A stretch of 11,450 nucleotides of DNA from Syntrophaceae bacterium UBA2208. GTDB taxonomy: Bacteria > Desulfobacterota > BSN033 > UBA1163. Of the stretch, positions 1 to 6,302 are shown in pieces. The notes under the pieces were generated by a model. It ran no database searches. It worked only from the letters and a program-made list of their open reading frames with translations, and was not told where the DNA came from. Each line of letters begins with the position of its first letter. Positions within the stretch are counted from its first letter, which is position 1. A program made the position numbers and the translations under genes. The stretch spans positions 32,828 through 44,277 of the forward strand of contig DCUS01000181.1 of assembly GCA_002327885.1 (NCBI GenBank). The letters are read 5' to 3'.

Positions 1-26
1 CTTCATCCTAAACCCAAACAGGCCTC

Positions 27-42
27 TTAATCTACAGATTAA
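27..42. promoter_or_regulatory. Perfect 16-bp palindrome, candidate operator
   Basis: Two 7-base arms (TTAATCT at 27-33 and AGATTAA at 36-42) are exact reverse complements separated by AC. The site lies about 30 bases upstream of the sigma-54 -24 element, with its centre near -63 relative to the predicted sigma-54 start at 98. The two-base spacer makes an RNA hairpin poor, so a dimeric protein-binding site is more natural than a terminator. No protein can be named from the sequence. AT-rich palindromes of this size can also arise by chance. Confidence 0.35.
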
Positions 43-70
43 ATCCAACTGGCTTCCCTATCATAAGAAA

Positions 71-87
71 TTGGCATGTCTTTTGCT
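71..87 (+). promoter_or_regulatory. Sigma-54 (RpoN) -24/-12 promoter
   Basis: The stretch TTGGCATGTCTTTTGCT matches the established sigma-54 consensus YTGGCACG-N4-TTGCW. The -24 element is TTGGCATG (71-78, one mismatch, T for C at 77). The -12 element is TTGCT (83-87). The distance between the invariant GG (73-74) and GC (85-86) is exactly the canonical one. If C86 is -12, transcription would begin at G98, giving a leader of about 60 bases before the ATG at 158. The upstream region needed for an enhancer-binding activator is mostly outside the window. It would drive the gene string that includes rpoN about 6 kb downstream. Confidence 0.7.
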
Positions 88-106
88 TTCAATTTTTGCT
101 TTTCAT

Positions 107-133
107 TTGACATTTGTAAGTTTTTGGTATATT
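107..133 (+). promoter_or_regulatory. Possible sigma-70-type promoter
   Basis: A perfect -35 hexamer TTGACA lies at 107-112. A -10-like TATATT follows at 128-133 after 15 bases, which is short; the alternative TATTTA at 130-135 has the usual 17-base spacing but a poorer match. Transcription would start near 140, giving a leader of under 20 bases. It sits just downstream of the sigma-54 start, so the cluster may have tandem promoters. The region is AT-rich, so chance matches are likely. Confidence 0.4.
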
Positions 134-157
134 TAGGACTTTCGAGGTTGTTAAGCA

Positions 158-1396
158 ATGCCTGAAAAGATGAAATATATAATTATTGTTGGGGATGGAA
201 TGGCGGACTTACCGGTTCAAAGCCTTGGGGGAAAGACTCCATTGATGGTGGCCAGGACCCCCCATATGGATTTTATGGCAGAGCAGGGGGAGATCGGTTT
301 GGTCAGGACGATTCCAAACGGGTTCAATCCAGGGAGCGAGATCGCCAACCTTTCCATTTTTGGTTATGATCCTGTTCGTTATTACACAGGAAGAGGCCCT
401 CTGGAAGCCGCCAGCCTGGGGGTTCAACTCTCTGATAACGATATCGCTTTCCGATGTAATTTAGTTACCTTAAGATTCGATCGGGATAATATCGTGATGG
501 AAGATTTTTCCGCCGGGCATATTAAAAATGAGGAGGCAACGGAGATCATCCGTGATTTGAACAAAAAGATCGGAACAAAGGGAATTCAATTTTTTCCAGG
601 TGTAAGCTATCGTCATTTGATGGTTTTGAAGAATGGAGCAGCTAAATATTTAAATCTTGAAAAGCTTGAACTGACCCCTCCTCATGACATCATTGGTAAG
701 GAAATAACGGCTTTTCTTCCACGGATAAAAGACCCCATTGGCGCCTTGATGACCCAGTCCCAGGGACTCCTCAAAGATCACCCTGTGAATGTTGCTCGTG
801 AGGAGAAGGGGCTTCTTCCTGCCAACTCAATCTGGTTATGGGGGCAGGGGCGGTCTCCCCGGATGATTACACTGAAGGAGAGATTCGGGATGGATGGGTT
901 TGTGATTTCAGCCGTCCACTTGATCAAGGGGATTGGGATCTTAGCCGGGTTGGAAGTACTGGAGGTGCCCGGGATCACAGGATACTTTGATACAAATTAT
1001 GATGGTAAGGCTCAGTATGCCCTGAAGGGTTTGAGAGAAAAAGATTTTGTCTATGTCCATGTGGAAGCCCCTGATGAAGCAGGTCATATGGGAGACCTCC
1101 AATTAAAGATCAATGCCATCGAGGCCTTTGACCAAAAGATTGTGGGAGCCATTTTAAAGGGAATGAAGGATTTTGATAGATATAAAATATTGATCCTCCC
1201 CGATCACCCCACCCCTCTTTCTGTCAGAACGCATACTGCCGATCCCGTTCCCTATCTTATTTATTCCAATGAGGCGAGGGACAGGCCTGGCCATGGAAAA
1301 ACATTTGATGAAGTTTCAGCAGGTTTATCAGGTATTTCATTTGAGAAAGGATTTGAACTGATTGAGAGATTTTTGAATTCCTGCGCTTCGTGTTGA
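158..1396 (+). CDS. apgM: Cofactor-independent phosphoglycerate mutase family protein (ApgM / proposed homoserine kinase)
   Basis: A 412-residue metalloenzyme of the alkaline-phosphatase superfamily, archaeal-type iPGM branch, probably cytosolic. The N-terminal VGDGMAD holds a metal-ligand Asp13. GSEIANLSIFGYDP holds the likely nucleophile Ser60. The C-terminal half carries further metal-site motifs: VEAPDEAGH (Asp306, His310), LPDHPTP (Asp349, His350) and THTADPVP (His359). By family knowledge such proteins interconvert 2- and 3-phosphoglycerate. A close subgroup with the motifs PANSIWLWGQGR and DFVYVHVEAPDEAGH, both present here, has been proposed to act as homoserine kinase in species lacking ThrB, so the substrate is open. 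ATG 158 has a GAGG at 144-147; ATG 170 would also be in frame but lacks a ribosome site. pyrG follows after 18 bases. The protein is full length with no broken motif. Confidence 0.85.
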   Translation: MPEKMKYIIIVGDGMADLPVQSLGGKTPLMVARTPHMDFMAEQGEIGLVRTIPNGFNPGSEIANLSIFGYDPVRYYTGRGPLEAASLGVQLSDNDIAFRCNLVTLRFDRDNIVMEDFSAGHIKNEEATEIIRDLNKKIGTKGIQFFPGVSYRHLMVLKNGAAKYLNLEKLELTPPHDIIGKEITAFLPRIKDPIGALMTQSQGLLKDHPVNVAREEKGLLPANSIWLWGQGRSPRMITLKERFGMDGFVISAVHLIKGIGILAGLEVLEVPGITGYFDTNYDGKAQYALKGLREKDFVYVHVEAPDEAGHMGDLQLKINAIEAFDQKIVGAILKGMKDFDRYKILILPDHPTPLSVRTHTADPVPYLIYSNEARDRPGHGKTFDEVSAGLSGISFEKGFELIERFLNSCASC

Positions 1397-1400
1397 GGAA

Positions 1401-1417
1401 AAAGGAGGTTTTTTTTG
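1401..1417 (+). promoter_or_regulatory. Strong ribosome binding site and TTG start of pyrG
   Basis: AAAGGAGG at 1401-1408 is a near-ideal Shine-Dalgarno sequence. It is followed by six T residues and then TTG at 1415-1417, so the spacing supports TTG as the pyrG start. The next in-frame ATG (codon 11, inside the conserved FMTGGVVSS segment) would cut into the synthetase domain. Eight consecutive T residues (1409-1416) run into the start codon. Confidence 0.8.
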
Positions 1418-3118
1418 TCGAATACAAGGACGAAATATATTTTTATGACAGGGGGCGTAGTTTCCTCTCTGGGCAAAGGATTAGCTTCGTCATCGATTGG
1501 GACCCTTTTGGAACTGAGAGGGTTGAAAGTCAATTTTCTCAAGTTCGATCCTTACATCAATGTCGATCCAGGGACCATGAATCCTTTCCAACATGGAGAA
1601 GTGTATGTGACCGATGACGGAGCAGAGGCAGATCTTGATTTAGGGCACTACGAACGCTACTCTAATGTCAAGACATCGAAGAAGAATAATTTTACCACCG
1701 GACAGATCTATGATTCGGTAATTTCCAAAGAGAGAAGAGGGGACTACTTAGGCAACACGGTTCAGGTGATCCCTCATATCACGGATGAGATCAAATCGAA
1801 GGTTTTGGATCTCGCCCAGGATGTGGACATTGTGATCGTCGAGGTGGGTGGAACCGTCGGCGATATAGAAAGCCTTCCCTTTTTAGAAGCCATTCGGCAA
1901 ATTCGGGGAGATATGGGAAGGGAAAACACGCTCTACATTCACCTCACCCTGGTGCCTTACATCCAAACGGCTGGGGAGTTGAAGACCAAGCCGACTCAAC
2001 ATAGCGTGAAGGAACTACGTGAGATCGGGATCCAGCCCGATATTCTTCTCTGCCGAACCGACCGGTTGCTCTCTCCGGATATTAAAGCAAAAATCGCCCT
2101 CTTCTGTAATGTGGAGAAAGAGGCGGTGATAACCGCCAAAAATGTGGAGACGGTCTATGAAGTCCCCCTGACCTTTCATCAGGAAGGGCTGGATGAAAAG
2201 ATTGTTGAGAAGCTGAACATCTGGACAGGACGGCCCAATTTAAAAGGTTGGGAGCGGGTCATTAAAAAAATCAAACACCCCCACTTCGAAACGACGATCG
2301 CGGTGGTCGGGAAATATGTGAGCCTCATCGAATCGTACAAAAGTCTCACCGAGGCCTTGATCCATGGAGGGATTGCCAATGATACACGAGTCCACCTGAA
2401 ATATGTGGATTCAGAGCAAGTGGATCAGGAAGGGCCGGGACATTTTCTCAAAGAGGTTAATGGCATCCTCGTTCCAGGAGGATTTGGTTCGAGAGGGATC
2501 GAAGGCAAGATCAAAGCGATTCAATATGCGAGAGAAAAAAGGATTCCATACTTTGGGATCTGCCTGGGGATGCAATGCGCGGTGATTGAGATTGCGAGAC
2601 ACTGTGCGGGTTTGAAGGGAGCCCACAGCACTGAATTCGATCCCCATACTCCTTATCCTGTGATTTATCTGTTAGAAGAGTGGACGGATCGCAATCAAAT
2701 GGCGCAAAAGCGGACCTCGGAGACGCCAAAAGGGGGAACGATGAGGCTCGGCGCTTATCCCTGTCGGCTCGAAGAAGGAAGTTTAGCCCTGGAAGCCTAT
2801 AATAAAAAAATGATTAATGAGCGGCACCGCCATCGTTATGAATTTAATAACGCCTATATCGACAGTTTAGGAAAGGCAGGGTTGGTATTTAGTGGCGTTT
2901 CTCCAGATAAGGAGCTGATCGAGATCGTTGAGCTGGAAAGCCATCCCTGGTTTTTGGGATGCCAGTTTCATCCAGAATTTAAATCGAAACCCATGGACCC
3001 CCATCCCCTTTTCAGGGAGTTCATCAAGGCCTCTCTTCGACGAGGGAGAGGATCAAAGATGATGGGAAGAGTTAAAAATGCAAAGTTGAAAAAAGATGGC
3101 CAAACGATTAGCGCATAG
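1415..3118 (+). CDS. pyrG: CTP synthase
   Basis: Converts UTP, glutamine and ATP to CTP, supplying nucleic acid and lipid synthesis and the CMP needed to activate Kdo. The N-terminal amidoligase domain begins with MTGGVVSSLGKGLASS (from residue 11) and contains DPYINVDPGTMNPFQHGEV and KTKPTQHSVKELR. The C-terminal class I glutamine amidotransferase domain holds the nucleophile Cys383 in GICLGMQ and the His519/Glu521 pair in HPEFKSKP, so the triad is complete. The length is 567 residues, slightly more than usual, because about 20 basic residues (RRGRGSKMMGRVKNAK and following) extend past the amidotransferase fold. The TTG start is set by a strong Shine-Dalgarno sequence. It is followed by kdsD after a short gap, a common pairing in LPS-making bacteria. 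Confidence 0.97.
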   Translation: MSNTRTKYIFMTGGVVSSLGKGLASSSIGTLLELRGLKVNFLKFDPYINVDPGTMNPFQHGEVYVTDDGAEADLDLGHYERYSNVKTSKKNNFTTGQIYDSVISKERRGDYLGNTVQVIPHITDEIKSKVLDLAQDVDIVIVEVGGTVGDIESLPFLEAIRQIRGDMGRENTLYIHLTLVPYIQTAGELKTKPTQHSVKELREIGIQPDILLCRTDRLLSPDIKAKIALFCNVEKEAVITAKNVETVYEVPLTFHQEGLDEKIVEKLNIWTGRPNLKGWERVIKKIKHPHFETTIAVVGKYVSLIESYKSLTEALIHGGIANDTRVHLKYVDSEQVDQEGPGHFLKEVNGILVPGGFGSRGIEGKIKAIQYAREKRIPYFGICLGMQCAVIEIARHCAGLKGAHSTEFDPHTPYPVIYLLEEWTDRNQMAQKRTSETPKGGTMRLGAYPCRLEEGSLALEAYNKKMINERHRHRYEFNNAYIDSLGKAGLVFSGVSPDKELIEIVELESHPWFLGCQFHPEFKSKPMDPHPLFREFIKASLRRGRGSKMMGRVKNAKLKKDGQTISA

Positions 3119-3171
3119 CCTCAAAATCTTTTATTCTATAGTAACGCTTGCAAGAGAGGAGACCAACGGAA

Positions 3172-4140
3172 TTGGATATTTTAGACGAGGCCAGGCGGGT
3201 ATTGAGACTGGAGGCCCAATCCCTCCTCGATTTGGCTGAACGGGTGGATGAGAATTTCTCGCAAGCCGTCGAGTTGCTTTATCAATGTAAAGGGAAAGTC
3301 GTGCTGATGGGAATGGGGAAATCAGGGCTGGTGGGGCGAAAGATTGCCTCCACCTTTTCCAGCACCGGGACTCCAGCTTTTTTCCTTCACCCTGCCGAAG
3401 GGGTCAATGGAGATTTTGGAATGTTGGCAAAAGAGGATGTGATCATCGCCATCTCCAATAGTGGAGAGACTCGAGAGCTTTTAGAGGTCCTGCCTCTCAT
3501 CAAACGGTATGGAAATCGATTTATCACCCTGACAGGAAATGCAATATCCACTCTGGCGAAGGCTGGAGATGTCCACCTTGATATTCGCGTCAAAGAAGAA
3601 GCCTGTCCATTGGGGTTGGCTCCCACGGCCAGCACCACGGCGACCCTCGCGATGGGAGATGCTTTAGCCGTCGCGCTCATGGGAAAGAAGAATTTCAAGA
3701 AAGAAGATTTTGCCATCCTCCACCCGGGTGGAACTTTAGGGAAGAGGCTTCTCCTGAAAGTGGAAGACTTGATGCATGTTGGAAAGGCTTTTCCGATGAT
3801 ATCGGAGAAGACATTGATGAAGGATGCAATTTTTGAAATCACCTCAAAACGATTAGGGGTGACTGGCGTCAGTAACGCAGGGGGACATCTGGTGGGTGTG
3901 ATTACCGATGGGGATCTGAGGCGTGCTTTGGAAAAATTTAGCGACCTCTTCGATCGAGAGGCGTCGGAAGTGATGACGAAAAATCCCAAGTGGATCGAAA
4001 AGGATGCCTTGGCTGCAAAAGCAGTACAGAGGATGGAGGAGTATTCGATTACGTCCCTCTTTGTCTTCAATAAAGTAGGCGAGAAGGTCCCGGTGGGAAT
4101 TATCCACCTTCATGATCTCCTGAAGGCAGGAGTTGTCTAA
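3172..4140 (+). CDS. kdsD: Arabinose-5-phosphate isomerase (KpsF/GutQ family)
   Basis: Isomerises ribulose 5-phosphate to arabinose 5-phosphate, the first committed step toward Kdo of lipid A-core. The N-terminal SIS sugar-isomerase domain shows KVVLMGMGKSGLVGRK, the phosphate-binding ISNSGET loop, and EEACPLGLAPTASTTA. HPGG follows, with the likely catalytic His184 counted from this start. Two C-terminal CBS domains include MHVGKAFPMI, GVITDGDLRR and ITSLFVF, and the protein ends HLHDLLKAGVV, very like E. coli KdsD. I chose TTG 3172 because AGAGGAG (3155-3161) lies 10 bases upstream; an in-frame TTG at 3148 would add eight residues but has no visible ribosome site. About 322 residues, the normal family length. 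The partner genes kdsA and kdsC, often adjacent, are absent here. Confidence 0.93.
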   Translation: MDILDEARRVLRLEAQSLLDLAERVDENFSQAVELLYQCKGKVVLMGMGKSGLVGRKIASTFSSTGTPAFFLHPAEGVNGDFGMLAKEDVIIAISNSGETRELLEVLPLIKRYGNRFITLTGNAISTLAKAGDVHLDIRVKEEACPLGLAPTASTTATLAMGDALAVALMGKKNFKKEDFAILHPGGTLGKRLLLKVEDLMHVGKAFPMISEKTLMKDAIFEITSKRLGVTGVSNAGGHLVGVITDGDLRRALEKFSDLFDREASEVMTKNPKWIEKDALAAKAVQRMEEYSITSLFVFNKVGEKVPVGIIHLHDLLKAGVV

Positions 4141-4145
4141 ATCCT

Positions 4146-4234
4146 GTTGTTGCATAAGGAAGCGATCGAATCAAATGGTTGCTTCCATAAAATAAGGGTT
4201 TGATGAATCCAGACGCCGAGTTTGACGCAACAAC
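4146..4234 (+). repeat. Inverted repeat in the kdsD-lptC gap
   Basis: The 130-base gap between kdsD and lptC holds an exact 8-base inverted repeat, GTTGTTGC (4146-4153) and GCAACAAC (4227-4234), 73 bases apart. Inside it is a second, 6-base pair of arms, GGAAGC (4158-4163) and GCTTCC (4181-4186). The transcript could fold into a long outer stem with an inner hairpin. There is no T-run after either stem, so an intrinsic terminator is unlikely. I see no gene, no kdsC remnant and no convincing promoter in the gap. Confidence 0.3.
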
Positions 4235-4270
4235 GGGGTAAGCTTTGTGGAAGGGCGGTATCGACTTGTC

Positions 4271-4846
4271 ATGATGAAAAAGGTCAAGATAGCCATTTTG
4301 TTATCGATGGTGTTAATTGGCGGGATCGTCCTCGTTACCCTCTGGTGGAACCTGCACGCGAGAAGGGCCTCGGAAGCAGAGGAGAATCTTCCGAAGATTT
4401 CGACCGGGGGCGCTGATATGCGGTTAGAAAAGATTCGATTTGTTGAGGATAAACACGGTCAGAAGACTTGGGAGCTGGAAGCGAAATCTGTTCAGCAGTA
4501 TCAGGATCAGAACATCATGGTCCTCGAGGATATCAAGGTTACGTTTTATGCAAAAGAAGGGAGAACCTTCTTCCTCACCGGAAAACAGGGGAAAGTTCAT
4601 CAGGATTCAAAAAATGTGGATTTGGTGGGCGATGTGGTGCTTACGTCGAGCGACGGATATGAGTTAAAAACTCATTCGGTTGCTTACCGCCATTTGGAAA
4701 AGATTGTGAGCACTCCCGACCCCGTAGAGATTGAGGGGGAACAGATTCGCCTGACCGGCAAGGGGATGTTGGTCAATATAGAAAACAAGACCTTTAAGAT
4801 TCTCAGCCAAGCCAAAACTCAATGGAAAGGGAGAGGAGAGGTATGA
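4271..4846 (+). CDS. lptC: LPS export protein LptC
   Basis: A bitopic inner-membrane protein that passes LPS from the LptBFG transporter to the periplasmic bridge protein LptA. From ATG 4271 the protein has 191 residues: MMKKVK, one hydrophobic segment at about residues 6-26 (IAILLSMVLIGGIVLVTLWW), then a periplasmic beta-rich LptC domain. That domain contains RLEKIRFVEDKHGQKTWELE, GKVHQDSKNVDLVGDVVL and ITLTGKG-like strands. Sequence conservation in LptC is low, so the call rests on topology, length, the repeated strand pattern and position before lptA and lptB. Start choice is uncertain: GTG 4247 is in frame and would add eight residues, and GGAAGGGCGG (4249-4258) may serve as ribosome site for 4271. 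The stop overlaps the lptA start (ATGA, 4843-4846), indicating translational coupling. Confidence 0.87.
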   Translation: MMKKVKIAILLSMVLIGGIVLVTLWWNLHARRASEAEENLPKISTGGADMRLEKIRFVEDKHGQKTWELEAKSVQQYQDQNIMVLEDIKVTFYAKEGRTFFLTGKQGKVHQDSKNVDLVGDVVLTSSDGYELKTHSVAYRHLEKIVSTPDPVEIEGEQIRLTGKGMLVNIENKTFKILSQAKTQWKGRGEV

Positions 4847-5430
4847 ACCGATATCGGGGAATGAGACTTCTTGCCATGCTGTTCTCGCTTTTTCTTTTTT
4901 CTATTCCTGCGGAAGCTCAGGAGAAAAAGGATACTGGGAAAACTGGAGACAAAGGGCTCAAGACGGAAAGAAATTTTGGGTTTACCGCCAGCCGCGCTCC
5001 CATTGATATCACCTCTGACACCGTTGAAGCAGATCAGAAGACGAACACCGTCATTTTTAAAGGGAATGTGATTGCCAAACAAGAAGACATTACGCTCTAC
5101 GCCAACACTTTAACCATTCTCTATGACCCCAATACAAAAAAGCTGAAGGAGATCGTCGCCGTCGGAAATGTCAAGGTGGTACAATTGGATCGCAGGGCCA
5201 CCGGCCAAAAGGCTACATTCGATCAGGATAAAAATAAAGTAATTCTGGACGGCGAGGCAGTGGTTCGTGAGGGGGCAAATGTGATCCGAGGTGAGCGGAT
5301 CACATTCTATGTGGATGAAGAGAGAAGTGTCGTGGAAGGAGGAAAGGGGAGTCGGGTCAGTACCAGCATTACCCCCCCGCCCAAAGAGGAAGGGGAAGAG
5401 AATAAATCGAAAGAAGGAAAGAAAAAATAG
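4843..5430 (+). CDS. lptA: LPS periplasmic transport protein LptA (OstA-like)
   Basis: A periplasmic bridge protein whose stacked beta-jellyroll carries LPS from LptC to LptD. From ATG 4843 it has 195 residues. The N-terminus is a clear signal peptide (MNRYRGMR, a hydrophobic core of Leu/Phe, then PAEAQ, with cleavage likely after Ala-Glu-Ala). The OstA-like core follows: PIDITSDTVEADQKTNTVIF, FKGNVIAKQEDITLYAN, KEIVAVGNVKV, ATGQKATFDQDKNKVILDG and GERITFYVDEERSVVEGG. The last 25 or so residues are low-complexity, Pro then Glu/Lys-rich. An in-frame ATG at 4822 would lengthen the product but spoils the signal peptide. ATG 4843 overlaps the lptC stop and has AGGAG just upstream (4834-4838). Confidence 0.93.
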   Translation: MNRYRGMRLLAMLFSLFLFSIPAEAQEKKDTGKTGDKGLKTERNFGFTASRAPIDITSDTVEADQKTNTVIFKGNVIAKQEDITLYANTLTILYDPNTKKLKEIVAVGNVKVVQLDRRATGQKATFDQDKNKVILDGEAVVREGANVIRGERITFYVDEERSVVEGGKGSRVSTSITPPPKEEGEENKSKEGKKK

Positions 5431-5447
5431 GTTAGAGTTAAGAGTTG
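5431..5447 (+). repeat. Short tandem heptamer after lptA
   Basis: Immediately after the lptA stop, AGAGTTA (5434-5440) is followed directly by AGAGTTG (5441-5447), two copies differing at one base. Together with the adjoining inverted repeat it gives the 76-base gap the look of a dispersed intergenic repeat rather than unique sequence. Two copies are too few to be sure. Confidence 0.25.
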
Positions 5448-5449
5448 AG

Positions 5450-5494
5450 AATGAAGCGTTCAAATTCTAAACTCATTATTCATAACGCTTCATT
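5450..5494 (+). repeat. Perfect 11-bp inverted repeat (hairpin) before lptB
   Basis: AATGAAGCGTT (5450-5460) and AACGCTTCATT (5484-5494) are exact reverse complements separated by a 23-base AT-rich loop. No T-run follows the right arm. Instead the lptB ribosome site GAAGGA (5495-5500) begins at the next base, so this is not a classical terminator. It may be an mRNA stem between lptA and lptB that affects stability or lptB translation, or a copy of a dispersed palindromic repeat. Which of these applies cannot be decided from one copy. Confidence 0.6.
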
Positions 5495-5506
5495 GAAGGA
5501 ATAAAG

Positions 5507-6292
5507 ATGTCGCACCTTTTATGTGAGAACTTAAGCAAGTCCTTTCGTCATAAGAAAGTGGTGGATTCGGTGAGCATTGAGGTCCAAGGGGGGGAAGTGG
5601 TTGGATTGTTGGGTCCCAATGGTGCAGGGAAGACGACTATCTTTTATATGATCGTCGGGTTGTATCAGCCGAATAGCGGGGAGATATATCTTAATGACGA
5701 AGCGATCACCTCCCTTCCGATGTACCTGAGAGCGAGAAAGGGGATTGGATATCTCCCTCAAGAGCCATCGGTTTTTAGAAAGCTGACGGCAGAAGAAAAT
5801 CTCATGGCGATTTTGGAGACCCTCCCTCTTTCCAGAGAAGAACGGAAAGCGCGATTGGAGAAACTTTTGAGTGAGCTGGGGCTTTCCTCGCTGCGAAAAC
5901 AAAAGGCCTATGTTTTGTCCGGAGGAGAGCGGAGGCGGGTGGAAATTACTCGAGCCCTGGTGCTTTCCCCTTCTTTCATTCTTTTAGACGAACCCTTTTC
6001 GGGAATTGACCCCATCGCCGTATTGGATATTCAGGCGATTATCCGTCAATTGAAATCAAAGGGGATTGGAATTATAATTACAGACCATAATGTTCGAGAG
6101 ACGTTAGGAGTGTGTGACCGGGCTTACATCCTCAATGAAGGACAAATCTTGGAAGAGGGGTCTCCTGAAAAGATCGCTCAAAGCCAGAAAGCAAGAAAGA
6201 TCTATCTGGGAGAGGAGTTCGAGTTAGGAGGAAAACGCCGTATCAAAGAGGAAGAAAAAAAGGAAGTGAATCCCCCCGTGCAGGGGAGATGA
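5507..6292 (+). CDS. lptB: LPS export ABC transporter ATP-binding protein LptB
   Basis: The cytoplasmic ATPase that, with LptF and LptG (not in this window), extracts LPS from the inner membrane. All ABC motifs are present: Walker A GPNGAGKT (36-43), Q-loop Gln86 in YLPQEPSVF, signature LSGGE (137-141) in the LptB-typical form SGGERRRVEI, Walker B ILLDEPFSGIDP with Asp161 and catalytic Glu162, and switch His194 in ITDHNVRET. The TDHNVRETLGVCDRAYI stretch is diagnostic for LptB over other ABC ATPases. The 261-residue length exceeds E. coli LptB by about 20, from a charged C-terminal tail rich in Lys/Glu. Ribosome site GAAGGA at 5495-5500, six bases from ATG. It is followed by rpoN, the usual arrangement. 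Confidence 0.97.
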   Translation: MSHLLCENLSKSFRHKKVVDSVSIEVQGGEVVGLLGPNGAGKTTIFYMIVGLYQPNSGEIYLNDEAITSLPMYLRARKGIGYLPQEPSVFRKLTAEENLMAILETLPLSREERKARLEKLLSELGLSSLRKQKAYVLSGGERRRVEITRALVLSPSFILLDEPFSGIDPIAVLDIQAIIRQLKSKGIGIIITDHNVRETLGVCDRAYILNEGQILEEGSPEKIAQSQKARKIYLGEEFELGGKRRIKEEEKKEVNPPVQGR

Positions 6293-6302
6293 TGGGAATG
6301 AG

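Noticed and set aside
1378..1416. Short stem (TTCCT / AGGAA) followed by a T-run before pyrG, as a possible terminator
   Set aside because: The stem is only five weak base pairs, the T-run starts eight bases after it, and the run is occupied by the pyrG Shine-Dalgarno and start codon.
3387..4070. Long open reading frame on the minus strand inside kdsD (227 codons)
   Set aside because: It lies entirely opposite a well-conserved gene, has no recognisable domain and no supporting ribosome site; it is a shadow of kdsD codon use.
4141..4270. Possible kdsC remnant between kdsD and lptC
   Set aside because: No frame shows the DVDGVLTDG motif or other HAD phosphatase features; stops are frequent in the visible frames.
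4822..4842. Earlier in-frame ATG for lptA at 4822
   Set aside because: It would add MERERRG before the signal peptide and overlap lptC further; ATG 4843 has the better Shine-Dalgarno and gives a normal signal peptide.
5451..5504. Mini-ORF MKRSNSKLIIHNASLKE ending just before lptB
   Set aside because: It is formed by the hairpin arms and AT-rich loop, has no good ribosome site of its own, and its composition is typical of translated intergenic repeats. A leader peptide cannot be excluded but nothing supports it.
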